A program made the position numbers and the translations under genes. The notes under the pieces are model-generated. The model saw only the letters and a list, made by a program, of their open reading frames with translations. It was not told where the DNA came from and made no database searches. A stretch of 64,000 bases of DNA from the NCBI RefSeq assembly GCF_000421965.1, contig NZ_ATAY01000020.1, positions 62,001-126,000 of the forward strand, given 5' to 3'. How positions within the stretch are numbered: position 1 is the first letter of the stretch; every line of letters begins with the position of its first letter. The DNA is from Ruminiclostridium papyrosolvens C7. GTDB taxonomy: Bacteria > Bacillota > Clostridia > Acetivibrionales > DSM-1351. Positions 43,933-53,150 of the stretch are shown piece by piece.

Positions 43933-45906
43933 ATGGCAGATAAAATTAGTTTAATGAAAGATAAGATTGAGATACTTAACAGAGCTGCGAAAGCATACTA
44001 TCAGGAAAATACTGAAATTATGCCCAATATAGAATACGACAAGCTTTATGACGAATTATTGGAACTTGAAAAAGAAACAGGTGTTGTTCTATCCAACAGT
44101 CCGTCTATTCATGTAGGATATGAACTACTGAGCAATCTGCCAAAAGAACGTCATGAAAAGCCTATGCTGTCTCTTGATAAAACGAAAGATGTAGGTACTT
44201 TAAAGGAATGGATAGGCAGCCAAAAGGGTATTCTTTCATGGAAACTTGACGGGCTTACTATTGTGTTGACTTATCAGGACGGGCATTTGGTAAAGGCGGT
44301 TACAAGAGGCAGTGGTGAAGTGGGAGAGGTTATAACTAATAATGCAAAGGTATTCATGAACCTGCCGGTTACCATAGCATATAAGGATACGTTAATTTTA
44401 CGTGGAGAGGCGATTATCCGCTATTCAGACTTCATTAAAATAAATAATGAAATAGCAGATGTTGATGCAAAATATAAGAATCCGAGGAACCTGTGCAGCG
44501 GGTCTGTAAGACAGTTGAACAACAAGGTTACATCTGAAAGAAATGTGTATTTCTTTGCATTTTCATTGGTAAAAGCTGATAATGTTGAGCTTGATAATTC
44601 CAGAGCTTCTCAAATGAACTGGTTGAAAAATCAGGGCTTTGATATAGTGGAATTTAAAGAGGTAACAAGTACTGATATAGAAGAAACGGTTCAATGGTTT
44701 TCACAGAATATCGAAGAAAACGATTTGCCGTCAGACGGGCTGGTGCTTACGTTTGATAACATTGCCTACGGGGAGTCATTAGGTTCTACAGCAAAATTTC
44801 CGAGAGATTCAATTGCTTTTAAATGGAGGGACGAAATCAAAGAAACTACCCTTCTGGACATTGAGTGGAGTGCTTCAAGAACCGGGTTGATAAACCCCAT
44901 TGCCATTTTTGAACCGGTTGAGCTGGAAGGAACCACCGTAAGCAGGGCCAGCATCCATAATCTAAGCATTATGGAGGGTCTGGAGCTTGGAATTGGTGAT
45001 ACCATAGGTGTATATAAGGCAAATATGATTATACCCCAGATTTCTGAAAATCTCACCAGAAGTGGTATGGCTCCAATACCTGAAGAGTGTCCTGTTTGTA
45101 AGGGCAAAACCGAAATTAAGCAGGAAAGTGGTGTAAAGACATTATACTGTGTTAATAATGAGTGTCTTGCAAAGCAGATAAAGTCATTTACCCATTTCGT
45201 CAGCAGAGATGCTATGAATATAGAAGGTTTATCCGAAGCTACTTTGGAGAAATTAATTGCAAAAGGCTTAATTAAAGAGTTAGCCGACTTATTTCATATA
45301 GAAAATTATAAGAATGAAATAATTGAGATGGAGGGCCTGGGTGAAAAATCCTTTAATAAATTGGTTGCGTCAATAAATAAGGCTAGGAAAACTACTGCCG
45401 TAAGGCTTTTGTACAGCCTTGGAATTCCCAATGTAGGTCTGTCTAATGCCAAGCTTATATGCAAATATTTTAAATACGATTGGAATAAAATTGAGAATGC
45501 TGACTTTACCGAATTGATTCAGATAGGCGGAATCGGTGATATTATGGCGGAATCATTTATTAGATTTTTTGCCGATGAAAAGAAGAAGGTTATAGTTCAT
45601 GATGTTCTAAAAGAACTTGAACTTGAAGAGGTTCAGCTATCTCAATCGGAACAGATTTTTGAAAATATGAACTTTGTTATTACAGGTTCTGTGGAGAAGT
45701 TTAAAAACAGGGATGAATTAAAGGATGTCATTGAGGAAAAAGGCGGAAAAGTAACCGGATCAGTTACTTCTAAAACCAACTACCTGATAAATAATGATAA
45801 TTTGTCTAATTCATCAAAAAACAAAAAAGCAAAAGAACTTAACATAAGTATTATAACCGAAGCACAGTTCGTTGACTGGCTAAATAACGGGATAAAGCCT
45901 GAGTAG
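43933..45906 (+). CDS. ligA: NAD-dependent DNA ligase, divergent form
   Basis: A 657-residue protein with the full LigA order: Ia domain (NIEYDKLYDELLELE), adenylation domain with catalytic Lys104 in SWKLDGLTI, OB domain, Cys4 zinc finger (CPVC, YCVNNEC), helix-hairpin-helix region and C-terminal BRCT (MNFVITGSVEKFKN). Several sites deviate from usual LigA: the GDG-x2-GEDVT motif reads GSGEVGEVITNN. It might be a second, specialised ligase rather than the replicative one. GGAGGG precedes the ATG. Confidence 0.9.
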   Translation: MADKISLMKDKIEILNRAAKAYYQENTEIMPNIEYDKLYDELLELEKETGVVLSNSPSIHVGYELLSNLPKERHEKPMLSLDKTKDVGTLKEWIGSQKGILSWKLDGLTIVLTYQDGHLVKAVTRGSGEVGEVITNNAKVFMNLPVTIAYKDTLILRGEAIIRYSDFIKINNEIADVDAKYKNPRNLCSGSVRQLNNKVTSERNVYFFAFSLVKADNVELDNSRASQMNWLKNQGFDIVEFKEVTSTDIEETVQWFSQNIEENDLPSDGLVLTFDNIAYGESLGSTAKFPRDSIAFKWRDEIKETTLLDIEWSASRTGLINPIAIFEPVELEGTTVSRASIHNLSIMEGLELGIGDTIGVYKANMIIPQISENLTRSGMAPIPEECPVCKGKTEIKQESGVKTLYCVNNECLAKQIKSFTHFVSRDAMNIEGLSEATLEKLIAKGLIKELADLFHIENYKNEIIEMEGLGEKSFNKLVASINKARKTTAVRLLYSLGIPNVGLSNAKLICKYFKYDWNKIENADFTELIQIGGIGDIMAESFIRFFADEKKKVIVHDVLKELELEEVQLSQSEQIFENMNFVITGSVEKFKNRDELKDVIEEKGGKVTGSVTSKTNYLINNDNLSNSSKNKKAKELNISIITEAQFVDWLNNGIKPE

Positions 45907-45938
45907 AAGATTAAATAATTCAATAAAGCTAGTGATTG

Positions 45939-45966
45939 GCAGGTACAAATATGTACCTGCTTTTTT
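45939..45966 (+). terminator. Terminator after ligA
   Basis: Perfect stem GCAGGTACA with TGTACCTGC (AATA loop) followed by six T. Confidence 0.9.
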
Positions 45967-46268
45967 GTGTTAAAAATACTTATGGGGAAAATGTCGAATA
46001 TACAGATGCTATTTTTTTTACTAGTGTGCCTGCGGGAATAATTTTAATGATTTTGAATCTCAATTCATGGAGCAGTAAGTAATACTATATGGAGATTACC
46101 TGTGTTTCGCACAAAAATTAAAGGAGTATCAAAGATAGTAAGGATATCCATCAAAACTAAAAAGCATGAAATTACTGATGTACTATGGTAATATCTAACT
46201 AATTGTTATTAAATCCAATATGTTCTAATATATGTATATTACATTCATTTTTTGAAAAGAGGTAATTT
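45967..46268. other. Intergenic stretch, about 300 bases
   Basis: Contains the promoter region of the WG-repeat gene. An open frame (roughly 46101-46189, reading FRTKIKGVSKIVRISIKTKK..) has no start or ribosome site and could be a gene remnant; I do not recognise it. No RNA structure is seen. Confidence 0.4.
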
Positions 46269-47792
46269 ATGAAGAGAGCATGTCTTATATTTTTAACTGC
46301 AATTTTGTCATTATTACTATGCACAAATGTTGGTGCAGTTTCTTTGGATTCAAAAATAACAATTATACAAGCTAAGTATGACAATTTAAAGGCATTATCA
46401 AGTTCAGATTATGATATAAATGACAATAAACTGCCACTTTTAAAATTTCAAAAAGGTGATAAATATGGAGTTGTCAATAAAGATGGGGTTATTATAGCAG
46501 ATGCAATTTATGATGATATATGGGATTACTTTCATGGATTTATTATTGTTATAAAAGACGATAAAGTTGGTTTTATAGATGAGAACGGTAAGAAAATTAC
46601 TGACATCAAATATGATATGTATGGTGTCGGAAACTTTTTTGAAGGACTTGCAAGGGTGGAGTTTAATGGAAAATGGGGCTTCATTGACACTGCGGGAAAA
46701 GAAGTCATTCCGTTAAAATATGATGATGTGTTTAATTTTGTTGATAGTGTTGCACCTGTATGTGTAAAAGGGAAATGGGGACTTATTGATAAGACAGGTA
46801 AGGAGATACTTGCCCCAAAATATGCACAGATTGGCTATGAAGCAGAAGGTATAGGTACTCTCGTCAGCTTTCGGGGTGGGATTGCTCAGGTAAAGGATTT
46901 TAACAATAAATGGGGGTATATTGATGAAACCGGAAAGGAGGTTGTTAAGCCTCAGTTTGATGAAGCATATGATTATAGAGACGGATTTGCTCCATTTGTA
47001 AAGAATAAAAAAGTGGGGCTTGCAAATAAGGATGGGATAGTACTTAACCCTATTTATGACTATATTTATGACTTTGGAAAAAATGATATCACTTTCTTTT
47101 CTCAAGGTAAAAAATTGGGGCTAATAAATAAAAATATGACTGTATTGGCTAAGCAGCAATTTGACGCTGCTGGTACTATATCAGAAGATGGATATATGAA
47201 AGTAAAAAAAGGCAATAAATACGGTTTTATTAATAAAAACGGTAAAGAGATAATTAAACCACAGTATGATGGAGCAGGGTCGTTTTGCTACGGTTTGGCT
47301 CCGGTTGTTATAAAAGGGAAAATAGGCTATATAAATATAAAAAATAAGCTGGTTATTCCGGCACAATTTGAAATAATGAAAGATGCAAACGGTATTGAGA
47401 ATTTTGAGTTTGGAACTGCAGTTGTATTAAAAGGCGGTAAGTACGGGATTATAGATAAAAATGGAAAGTACTTAACGAATCTAAAATACGATTCAATTGA
47501 ACATAGTTACGAAAATCAGTTGTATATAGTAAAGGAAAAAGGAAAGTTTGGCATACTTGATAAAAAAGGTACAGTTATTCTAAAACCAAACTTCACAAGA
47601 ATTGAAGTTGTAAAAAATGTAATTTGCGCTGAAGCCAATGGTTTATCAGAACTATTTGGATTAGACGGGAAAGCAATTACACAGCAAAGTTATAGGAATA
47701 TGACTCCCTGCCATTCAGACTCTAGAGAGTTTGAGATTTTTACCTTTGATAAGAATGGCAAGAAGGGTGCGCTAATATACAGACTGGATTAA
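46269..47792 (+). CDS. Secreted WG-repeat protein
   Basis: A 507-residue exported protein; signal peptide with cleavage near GAVS (residue 25). From about residue 60 it is built of ~12 WG/KxG repeats of 30-40 residues, with the pattern K-W/Y/V-G-x-I/V-(D/N)-x-x-G-K-x-I-x-x-x-Y/F-D (for example GKWGFIDTAGKEVIPLKYDD). These form beta-propeller-like or beta-hairpin structures of unknown ligand. AAGAGGTAATTT precedes the ATG. It is a single-gene unit with no dockerin. Confidence 0.88.
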   Translation: MKRACLIFLTAILSLLLCTNVGAVSLDSKITIIQAKYDNLKALSSSDYDINDNKLPLLKFQKGDKYGVVNKDGVIIADAIYDDIWDYFHGFIIVIKDDKVGFIDENGKKITDIKYDMYGVGNFFEGLARVEFNGKWGFIDTAGKEVIPLKYDDVFNFVDSVAPVCVKGKWGLIDKTGKEILAPKYAQIGYEAEGIGTLVSFRGGIAQVKDFNNKWGYIDETGKEVVKPQFDEAYDYRDGFAPFVKNKKVGLANKDGIVLNPIYDYIYDFGKNDITFFSQGKKLGLINKNMTVLAKQQFDAAGTISEDGYMKVKKGNKYGFINKNGKEIIKPQYDGAGSFCYGLAPVVIKGKIGYINIKNKLVIPAQFEIMKDANGIENFEFGTAVVLKGGKYGIIDKNGKYLTNLKYDSIEHSYENQLYIVKEKGKFGILDKKGTVILKPNFTRIEVVKNVICAEANGLSELFGLDGKAITQQSYRNMTPCHSDSREFEIFTFDKNGKKGALIYRLD

Positions 47793-48055
47793 TATTTCAA
47801 GTAACGTGAGAAGTTTGGGGTAAAATACCCCTTACTTACTCTACTTAAGGGCAAAGAATATTAATATTACCTCTGGCTTGTTGCCATTTAAAGGAACTAA
47901 TTACATTAGCACATAATTATTCAAAAAAATAAAAAATATTCCAAAATATTCATTAGGTCCATTGACACGGTATAAGGCTGATTGTATAATTATGTCAATT
48001 GAACTCTATTTTTGTTTTTTTAAAACCTTAAATTAAAATTTTTATTTAGGGGGCG

Positions 48056-50398
48056 ATGTATTTGGAAAGTGAAATTTTCCGATTTGTAGGCATCAGGCCT
48101 GCACAAAAAGTAATAAATTATAAGGACGGTTTGAAATACCTAAATTATACTCTTAACATTGATGACAACCTGACACATTCTGTAGCAAGTTATAGAAACA
48201 GATATCTCGCAGCAAGGAAAATCCGCTCATACACCACTAAAATCCCACCTTCTTTTTATGATATTATGCATTATATATATAGTCTGGCATCTAATATACA
48301 GAAAAATGAGGATATTGAAAAACTCATACAGGATATAGATGCTATTCTTATGAAAAAAGGGTATGCAAGCTCATTGGAGCTTTATTCATTGGTTAAGAAG
48401 GAAAATAAAGAAACAAACGAAAGTATATACAGTATACTTTGGAAGCAGCTGCTTTTGTTTGCCTATTGGACATATGACGATCCTCAGGCTCATGAAAATG
48501 TAATTACCTCCCTAAGAGTAATAAACCTTATAGATTATTTAACAAACAATGATATCAAAACAAAGAATATTGAAGATATACATACAATTTTAAATGCATC
48601 AGTTGTTATTCCAAAGAATTTTTTCAAGAATAAAACCTCTTCAAATCCTTCCCTGAGTGAACATTTCAAAGTACTGGGCGTAGGCGACCTTAAAGTTGTC
48701 AAGCAGACATATAAAGGGGCTAAAATGGGAGATATAGCCTATATTGAAAATGTGCTAAAGGGAGAGCTTAGAGAGAGGGTTCACCGGCGGCTTGATAGGA
48801 CAGAAGATATCTCATTTCTAGAAACCGAAACAACAAAAGAGGATGAAAAGGATCTGCAAAACAGTGAAAGGTTCAGTCTTCAAAGAGAATCCCAAAGCAT
48901 AATTTCCTCAAATAACGATTTTAGTGCAGGCCTAAGTGTATCTGCTTCTTACGGACAATTTGTCAAACTCACTGCAAACACAAATATATCACACTCCGGT
49001 TCACAATCAGAAACAAACAGAATAGCTTCGGACTACTCCAGAGAAATAGTGTCACGCGCAGTCTCCAAAATATCGGAAAGAGTTAAAGAGTCCCGTACAA
49101 GTACATCAATAAGCGAGATAGAAGAAAAAAACAACCATTCTTTCGATAACAAAACAGGTGCTGATAATGTGGTTGGGATATATAGATGGGTGGACAAGGT
49201 TTACGAAGCAAAAATATTCAATTTTGGCAAGAGAATGCTTTATGAATTTATCATTCCTGAGCCGGCTGCTTTTTACAACTTTATAAATAAGAAATCAAAG
49301 ACTGAAATGAAAAACGGTGTAAAAATGCCCGATGCACTGAATATAACACATAGAGATATAACTGAGGACAATTTCAATAACTTTATACATCAATATAATG
49401 TAAGGGGAGTTACACCGCCACCTGTTAAGCTTGTATCAATTGGAGAATCCTATGATATACCTGCAGAACATCCTGCTATAGTAACTAATGTGACCAAAAA
49501 ACTTAAAGTGCCGGATGGATACAAAGCTGTGCGCGCATATGCCGGAGGAGGTGGTGTGGGCAATAACAGCGATTTTCAGGTAGTGATAGGAAAAGTATGG
49601 AGAGATAAACCCCAGCTATTCGAAATAATGAACCTTGACGGTTATATAGGTGATATACCTGTAGCCGTAATGATGAGAGATTATGCCGGAGTTGCAATAA
49701 ATATCGTAGTCGAGTGTGAGAGAACCCCCGAACTTTATGAAAGCTGGCAGATTAAAACATACACAGCCATAGTGGAGGCTTATGAAGCTCAGATGGCAGA
49801 ATATCGCAAACAGCTCTCTGAATTGGAATATACCCAACCAGTTTATAGTAATCCGGCAACAAATAGAGAAATTGAAAAGAAAGAATTGAAAAAGTGGTGT
49901 ATTCACTTACTGAGGGGAGAGGAATTCAAATTTAGTGCGTTCAACGAAACCGATTCAGAAATTAATATAAAACTAAACAGTGTTCAGAAAATTGGTGAAA
50001 ATGTGCAATTCTTTGAGCAAGCTTTTGAGTGGGAACAAATGTCGTATGTGTTCTATCCATATTTCTGGGGAAGGAATGAAGGATGGGATGATGCAATTAA
50101 AGACACTGAAGGCTCCGACCAACAATTTACGAAGTTCCTGCATGCAGGTGCAGCAAAGGTGATTGTCCCTGTACGCCCAAATTATGAGGATGCACTGGCT
50201 TTCTTTACCAACACTGGCAAGCTTTGGAACGGAGGAACTGTGCCTCTTATTGATGATGATCTTTATGTATCGATTATTGATGAAATAAAATCACAGACCA
50301 ATGATACGGCAGAAGGCGTATTTACCGGTGAACAGTGGGAAGTTACAATCCCAACCTCATTAGTTATTCTTCAGAAGAGTGATGAACTTGAAACTTAG
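48056..50398 (+). CDS. 780-residue protein of unknown family, paired with a patatin phospholipase
   Basis: No signal peptide or long membrane helix. Residues 1-195 look helical (YRNRYLAARKI, LLLFAYWTYDD). Residues 200-285 contain GVGDLKVVKQ and GDIAYIENVLKGELRERVHR, then a charged segment (ETETTKEDEKDL). Residues 285-355 are an alternating S/T-rich beta-like stretch (SAGLSVSASYGQFVKLTANT) followed by a helix. Residues 369-410 contain VVGIYRWVDKVYEAKI and IPEPAAFY. A beta-rich part with AYAGGGGVG (495-502) follows, then a final region with EQAFEWEQMSYVFYPYFWG (654-672). The patatin gene lies 80 bases downstream, so both are probably made together. I recognise no named family. The alternating Ser/Thr-rich segment is the kind of sequence seen in pore-forming or membrane-inserting hairpins, which is a guess. 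Confidence 0.6.
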   Translation: MYLESEIFRFVGIRPAQKVINYKDGLKYLNYTLNIDDNLTHSVASYRNRYLAARKIRSYTTKIPPSFYDIMHYIYSLASNIQKNEDIEKLIQDIDAILMKKGYASSLELYSLVKKENKETNESIYSILWKQLLLFAYWTYDDPQAHENVITSLRVINLIDYLTNNDIKTKNIEDIHTILNASVVIPKNFFKNKTSSNPSLSEHFKVLGVGDLKVVKQTYKGAKMGDIAYIENVLKGELRERVHRRLDRTEDISFLETETTKEDEKDLQNSERFSLQRESQSIISSNNDFSAGLSVSASYGQFVKLTANTNISHSGSQSETNRIASDYSREIVSRAVSKISERVKESRTSTSISEIEEKNNHSFDNKTGADNVVGIYRWVDKVYEAKIFNFGKRMLYEFIIPEPAAFYNFINKKSKTEMKNGVKMPDALNITHRDITEDNFNNFIHQYNVRGVTPPPVKLVSIGESYDIPAEHPAIVTNVTKKLKVPDGYKAVRAYAGGGGVGNNSDFQVVIGKVWRDKPQLFEIMNLDGYIGDIPVAVMMRDYAGVAINIVVECERTPELYESWQIKTYTAIVEAYEAQMAEYRKQLSELEYTQPVYSNPATNREIEKKELKKWCIHLLRGEEFKFSAFNETDSEINIKLNSVQKIGENVQFFEQAFEWEQMSYVFYPYFWGRNEGWDDAIKDTEGSDQQFTKFLHAGAAKVIVPVRPNYEDALAFFTNTGKLWNGGTVPLIDDDLYVSIIDEIKSQTNDTAEGVFTGEQWEVTIPTSLVILQKSDELET

Positions 50399-50478
50399 GA
50401 ATTCAGTGAATTTTGTTAAAGCAAGTCACTTATTGTTTAGATAATAAACAACAGCCTTATAATAGGGGGATACTTAAG

Positions 50479-51828
50479 TTGAAGATAATGAAGGAAGATA
50501 TAGAATATCTGGCTTTAGAAGGCGGAGGCGGCTGTGGCAATGCTTTTATCGGAGCAATCAAGGCTCTAGAGGATATGAAAGTAATTCAGCATGAGAACTT
50601 CTGTCTCAAAAATATAAAAGGAGTAGCCGGTGCTTCCGCCGGCTCTATAACATCGCTTTTTCTGGCATGCGGATATAATTCCAGAGAGATAACAGACATT
50701 TTAAAGCTGGAGAACTTTAATAAATTCTTTGATGGACCTGATATAAATAAGCAGCCGTTTTTAATAAACAATAATAAAATGAGCAGCAAAAGGTTCCTTG
50801 AAAGACAAAAAAAACGTTTAGAGGGTCTTAGTGATATACACCTGAAGATATTACAGGAGCTTGGAATAAAATTCACAACGGTAAGATTTTTTGAGCTGGG
50901 AGAGTTTCAGGGAATAATAGGAAAATTTTTAAACCCATTGATAGACAGCGTCATTACATATTTCGGCAAAAACAATCTGCCCGACGAAGTACTCCTTAGA
51001 ATCAAAAAAGGGAAAAGAGATTTAATTTACTGTCTTCATACCGATTTTGGAGTATTTACAGGAAATGAAATAAGAAACTTTTTTGACAAATGGATAACTA
51101 TGGCAAGGGTGAGAATTGAGAACCCTGATATGTTTAAAAATGCCAGTATATCTGACTTATCCCGTATTTATACTGAGAGTAAGTCATCTATTGAATTTAA
51201 TATACGGTATATGAACACTTCTATCGGTGATTTGGGTAAGTTGACTAAAATAAAGCTTGCATTTACAGGTACTAATATGCTGGATATGAAAAGTTACATC
51301 TTCTCCAGCTTTGATGATATGACAAACAAAATGGCCGCTGCAGATATTGTCCGTATTTCAATGAGTATTCCATTTGCATATAAACCTATAATAATTGAAA
51401 CCGAAGACCTGCAAGAAATCTTTGGAAGTTCAGACTGGAAAAACCATAGGGCACTGGTAGGGATCTGGGTAGATGGAGGACTAACTAACAATATTCCCAT
51501 AAATGCCTTCAAACAGTTTTCAAACAGCTCATCAAGGCAAAATACTTTTGGCCTCAGGCTAAACATTGATGAACAAACACCGATATTAAACATTTTGGAT
51601 TTTATAAAACAATATATGAGCCTGCTTGGAGGCACCGGAGAGGCTCAAATGTCAGCAGCACAATCTTTTTATGATAACTGTATTCAGCTGGATGCAAGTC
51701 CACTCAAACTTTTTAGCTTCACACCTGATCCTAAAGATTTTGACAAGGTCAACGCCAAATCTTACGTGGATGTGGTAAAGTATTTTGAGTGCCAGAACGT
51801 GTGTAACCCTGTCTGTGAGTTTTATTAA
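50479..51828 (+). CDS. Patatin-like phospholipase
   Basis: A 449-residue cytosolic-type enzyme. TTG 50479 behind AGGGGGATA is preferred to an in-frame TTG 66 bases earlier with no ribosome site. Patatin features: oxyanion loop EGGGGCGNAF (about 14-23), nucleophile elbow GASAGS (Ser53), and catalytic Asp in VDGGLTNNIP (Asp332). Such enzymes cleave acyl chains from membrane lipids. An inserted region of about 150 residues lies between the elbow and the later core. It follows the 780-residue protein in the same direction. Related enzymes act as effectors in toxins and anti-phage systems, but whether this one does is unknown. Confidence 0.85.
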   Translation: MKIMKEDIEYLALEGGGGCGNAFIGAIKALEDMKVIQHENFCLKNIKGVAGASAGSITSLFLACGYNSREITDILKLENFNKFFDGPDINKQPFLINNNKMSSKRFLERQKKRLEGLSDIHLKILQELGIKFTTVRFFELGEFQGIIGKFLNPLIDSVITYFGKNNLPDEVLLRIKKGKRDLIYCLHTDFGVFTGNEIRNFFDKWITMARVRIENPDMFKNASISDLSRIYTESKSSIEFNIRYMNTSIGDLGKLTKIKLAFTGTNMLDMKSYIFSSFDDMTNKMAAADIVRISMSIPFAYKPIIIETEDLQEIFGSSDWKNHRALVGIWVDGGLTNNIPINAFKQFSNSSSRQNTFGLRLNIDEQTPILNILDFIKQYMSLLGGTGEAQMSAAQSFYDNCIQLDASPLKLFSFTPDPKDFDKVNAKSYVDVVKYFECQNVCNPVCEFY

Positions 51829-52098
51829 GTCATGAATCAGGAAGAAGCACGGGGGGCGGTGCGAAACAATTGAAAATGCTTCTGTCTCAAAAAATGTTTT
51901 GTAAACACAGAATAGTATATTGATGGAATGAAATGTATTAAAAATGTGTCATTGAGGTAGTACTTGATTCTTTATACAAAATGCTATTTCGTGAGATTCA
52001 TATTTGTATAACTAGTATACGTGGTACATTTTGTTTGCTAGGAAAATAAAAAAGATGCATAATAGCAAAGATGAATTCTTAAAAAGGAATAATAATAA

Positions 52099-52644
52099 AT
52101 GGACAAATTTTATTTTATAGAAACAAATAGATTGTTAATTAGAATACTTGAAATGAAAGATAAAAATGATTTTTTCCAATATCGTTCCATGCCTGAGATT
52201 TATCAATACCAAACATGGAGACCAAAGGATATTGACGAAATTGAAGAATTTATAAATAAAAATATTTCGGTATGCCCTAACACAAGAAATACATGGTTGC
52301 AACTGGCGGTGTGTTTAAAGGAAGGGAAACTGATTGGAGATATTGGAATTCATTTTATAGATGATGATTATCAAATTGAAATTGGCTATACACTTTCTCC
52401 TGAATATCAAGGTAGTGGGTATGCCGTGGAAGCAGTCAAAGCCGTAATTAATTATGCCTTTACTGTATTTAAGAAACATAGAATTTCGGCATCAGTTGAC
52501 CCTGATAATTTAAAATCAATAAAGCTTCTTAAAAAAGTCGGATTTAGAAAAGAAGCTCACTTTATTAAAAGTTTTAGGATGGGGAACCAATGGTATGATG
52601 ACTGCGTATATGCAATATTAGCAGAAGAGTGGAAATCCCTCTAA
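52099..52644 (+). CDS. GNAT-family acetyltransferase (RimJ/RimL type)
   Basis: A 181-residue enzyme using acetyl-CoA. Typical segments: NRLLIRILEMKDKNDFF at the start, IGYTLSPEYQGSGYAVEAVK (acetyl-CoA loop, Q-x-x-G-x-A-like), DPDNLKSIKLLKKVGFRKEA. The acceptor could be a protein N-terminus, ribosomal protein or small amine. It is a stand-alone gene. Confidence 0.88.
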   Translation: MDKFYFIETNRLLIRILEMKDKNDFFQYRSMPEIYQYQTWRPKDIDEIEEFINKNISVCPNTRNTWLQLAVCLKEGKLIGDIGIHFIDDDYQIEIGYTLSPEYQGSGYAVEAVKAVINYAFTVFKKHRISASVDPDNLKSIKLLKKVGFRKEAHFIKSFRMGNQWYDDCVYAILAEEWKSL

Positions 52645-52709
52645 AGAATAAGGATAATGGGAAACGAGGTAAGATATAAAACGGTTGACGAGATGTTAAA
52701 ACTATAAGC

Positions 52710-52733
52710 ATTACTGTAATCATTACTGTAATC
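52710..52733 (+). repeat. Two-copy tandem 12-base repeat
   Basis: ATTACTGTAATC occurs twice in a row (52710-52721, 52722-52733). Each unit holds the near-palindrome ATTACTGTAAT. Confidence 0.85.
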
Positions 52734-52817
52734 ATATAGGTTGAAGGCAGAAACTTTTCATATGAATGCTATAAAGACCCCGAAAATGCTAGGAAATTAA
52801 GATAATATTAAGAATAA

Positions 52818-52850
52818 AAAACTACTGAATCAAATCAGTAGTTTTATTTT
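52818..52850. terminator. Terminator hairpin next to a tRNA fragment
   Basis: Stem AAACTACTGA with TCAGTAGTTT, loop ATCAAA, then TTATTTT. It works best on the plus strand. Confidence 0.75.
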
Positions 52851-52853
52851 GTT

Positions 52854-52877
52854 GCGGACGATGGAATTGATCCATTT
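52854..52877 (-). pseudogene. Degenerate tRNA 3'-end fragment
   Basis: On the minus strand it reads as a weak T-arm (ATGGATCAATTCCAT) followed by CGTCCGC, the same acceptor end as the tRNA-Leu at 55645-55727. Nothing of the D or anticodon arms is left. Confidence 0.5.
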
Positions 52878-53150
52878 GGTCTGCACCCTTCATAGAGATG
52901 TTACTTTATAGTTAGGTTTCTTTTATGATATGCCTTTTCCTAATATATGATATAATTGTACATTGTGATTATGGATAAGAATAAAATAGACCTTAAGTAT
53001 GAAAAATAAATAATATTAAGAATTATTAAGAAATCCGGGTAGATTTAAAGAAAAGAAGAATATAGTTTTGAAAAATACTAGTGCCCCCTAAGATTTCTCC
53101 TAAAATTGTTAAGGTAAAGAAGCCAAAAGAGAAATTGTGATAAAGGAGAT

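Larger units (their letters stand above)
52645..53150. other. Intergenic stretch, about 500 bases, with repeat, terminator and gene remnants
   Basis: It holds a tiny ORF (MGNEVRYKTVDEMLKL, start 52668), another coding-like fragment (52741-52800) and a two-copy 12-base repeat ATTACTGTAATC (52710-52733). These look like debris of a lost gene. A terminator and a tRNA fragment (listed separately) follow. The last part holds the promoter region of the helicase gene. Confidence 0.5.

Noticed and set aside
51829-52098. Possible hairpin after the patatin gene (GAAGCA with TGCTTC)
   Set aside because: Only six pairs with a loop of almost thirty bases and no T run; not convincing as a terminator.
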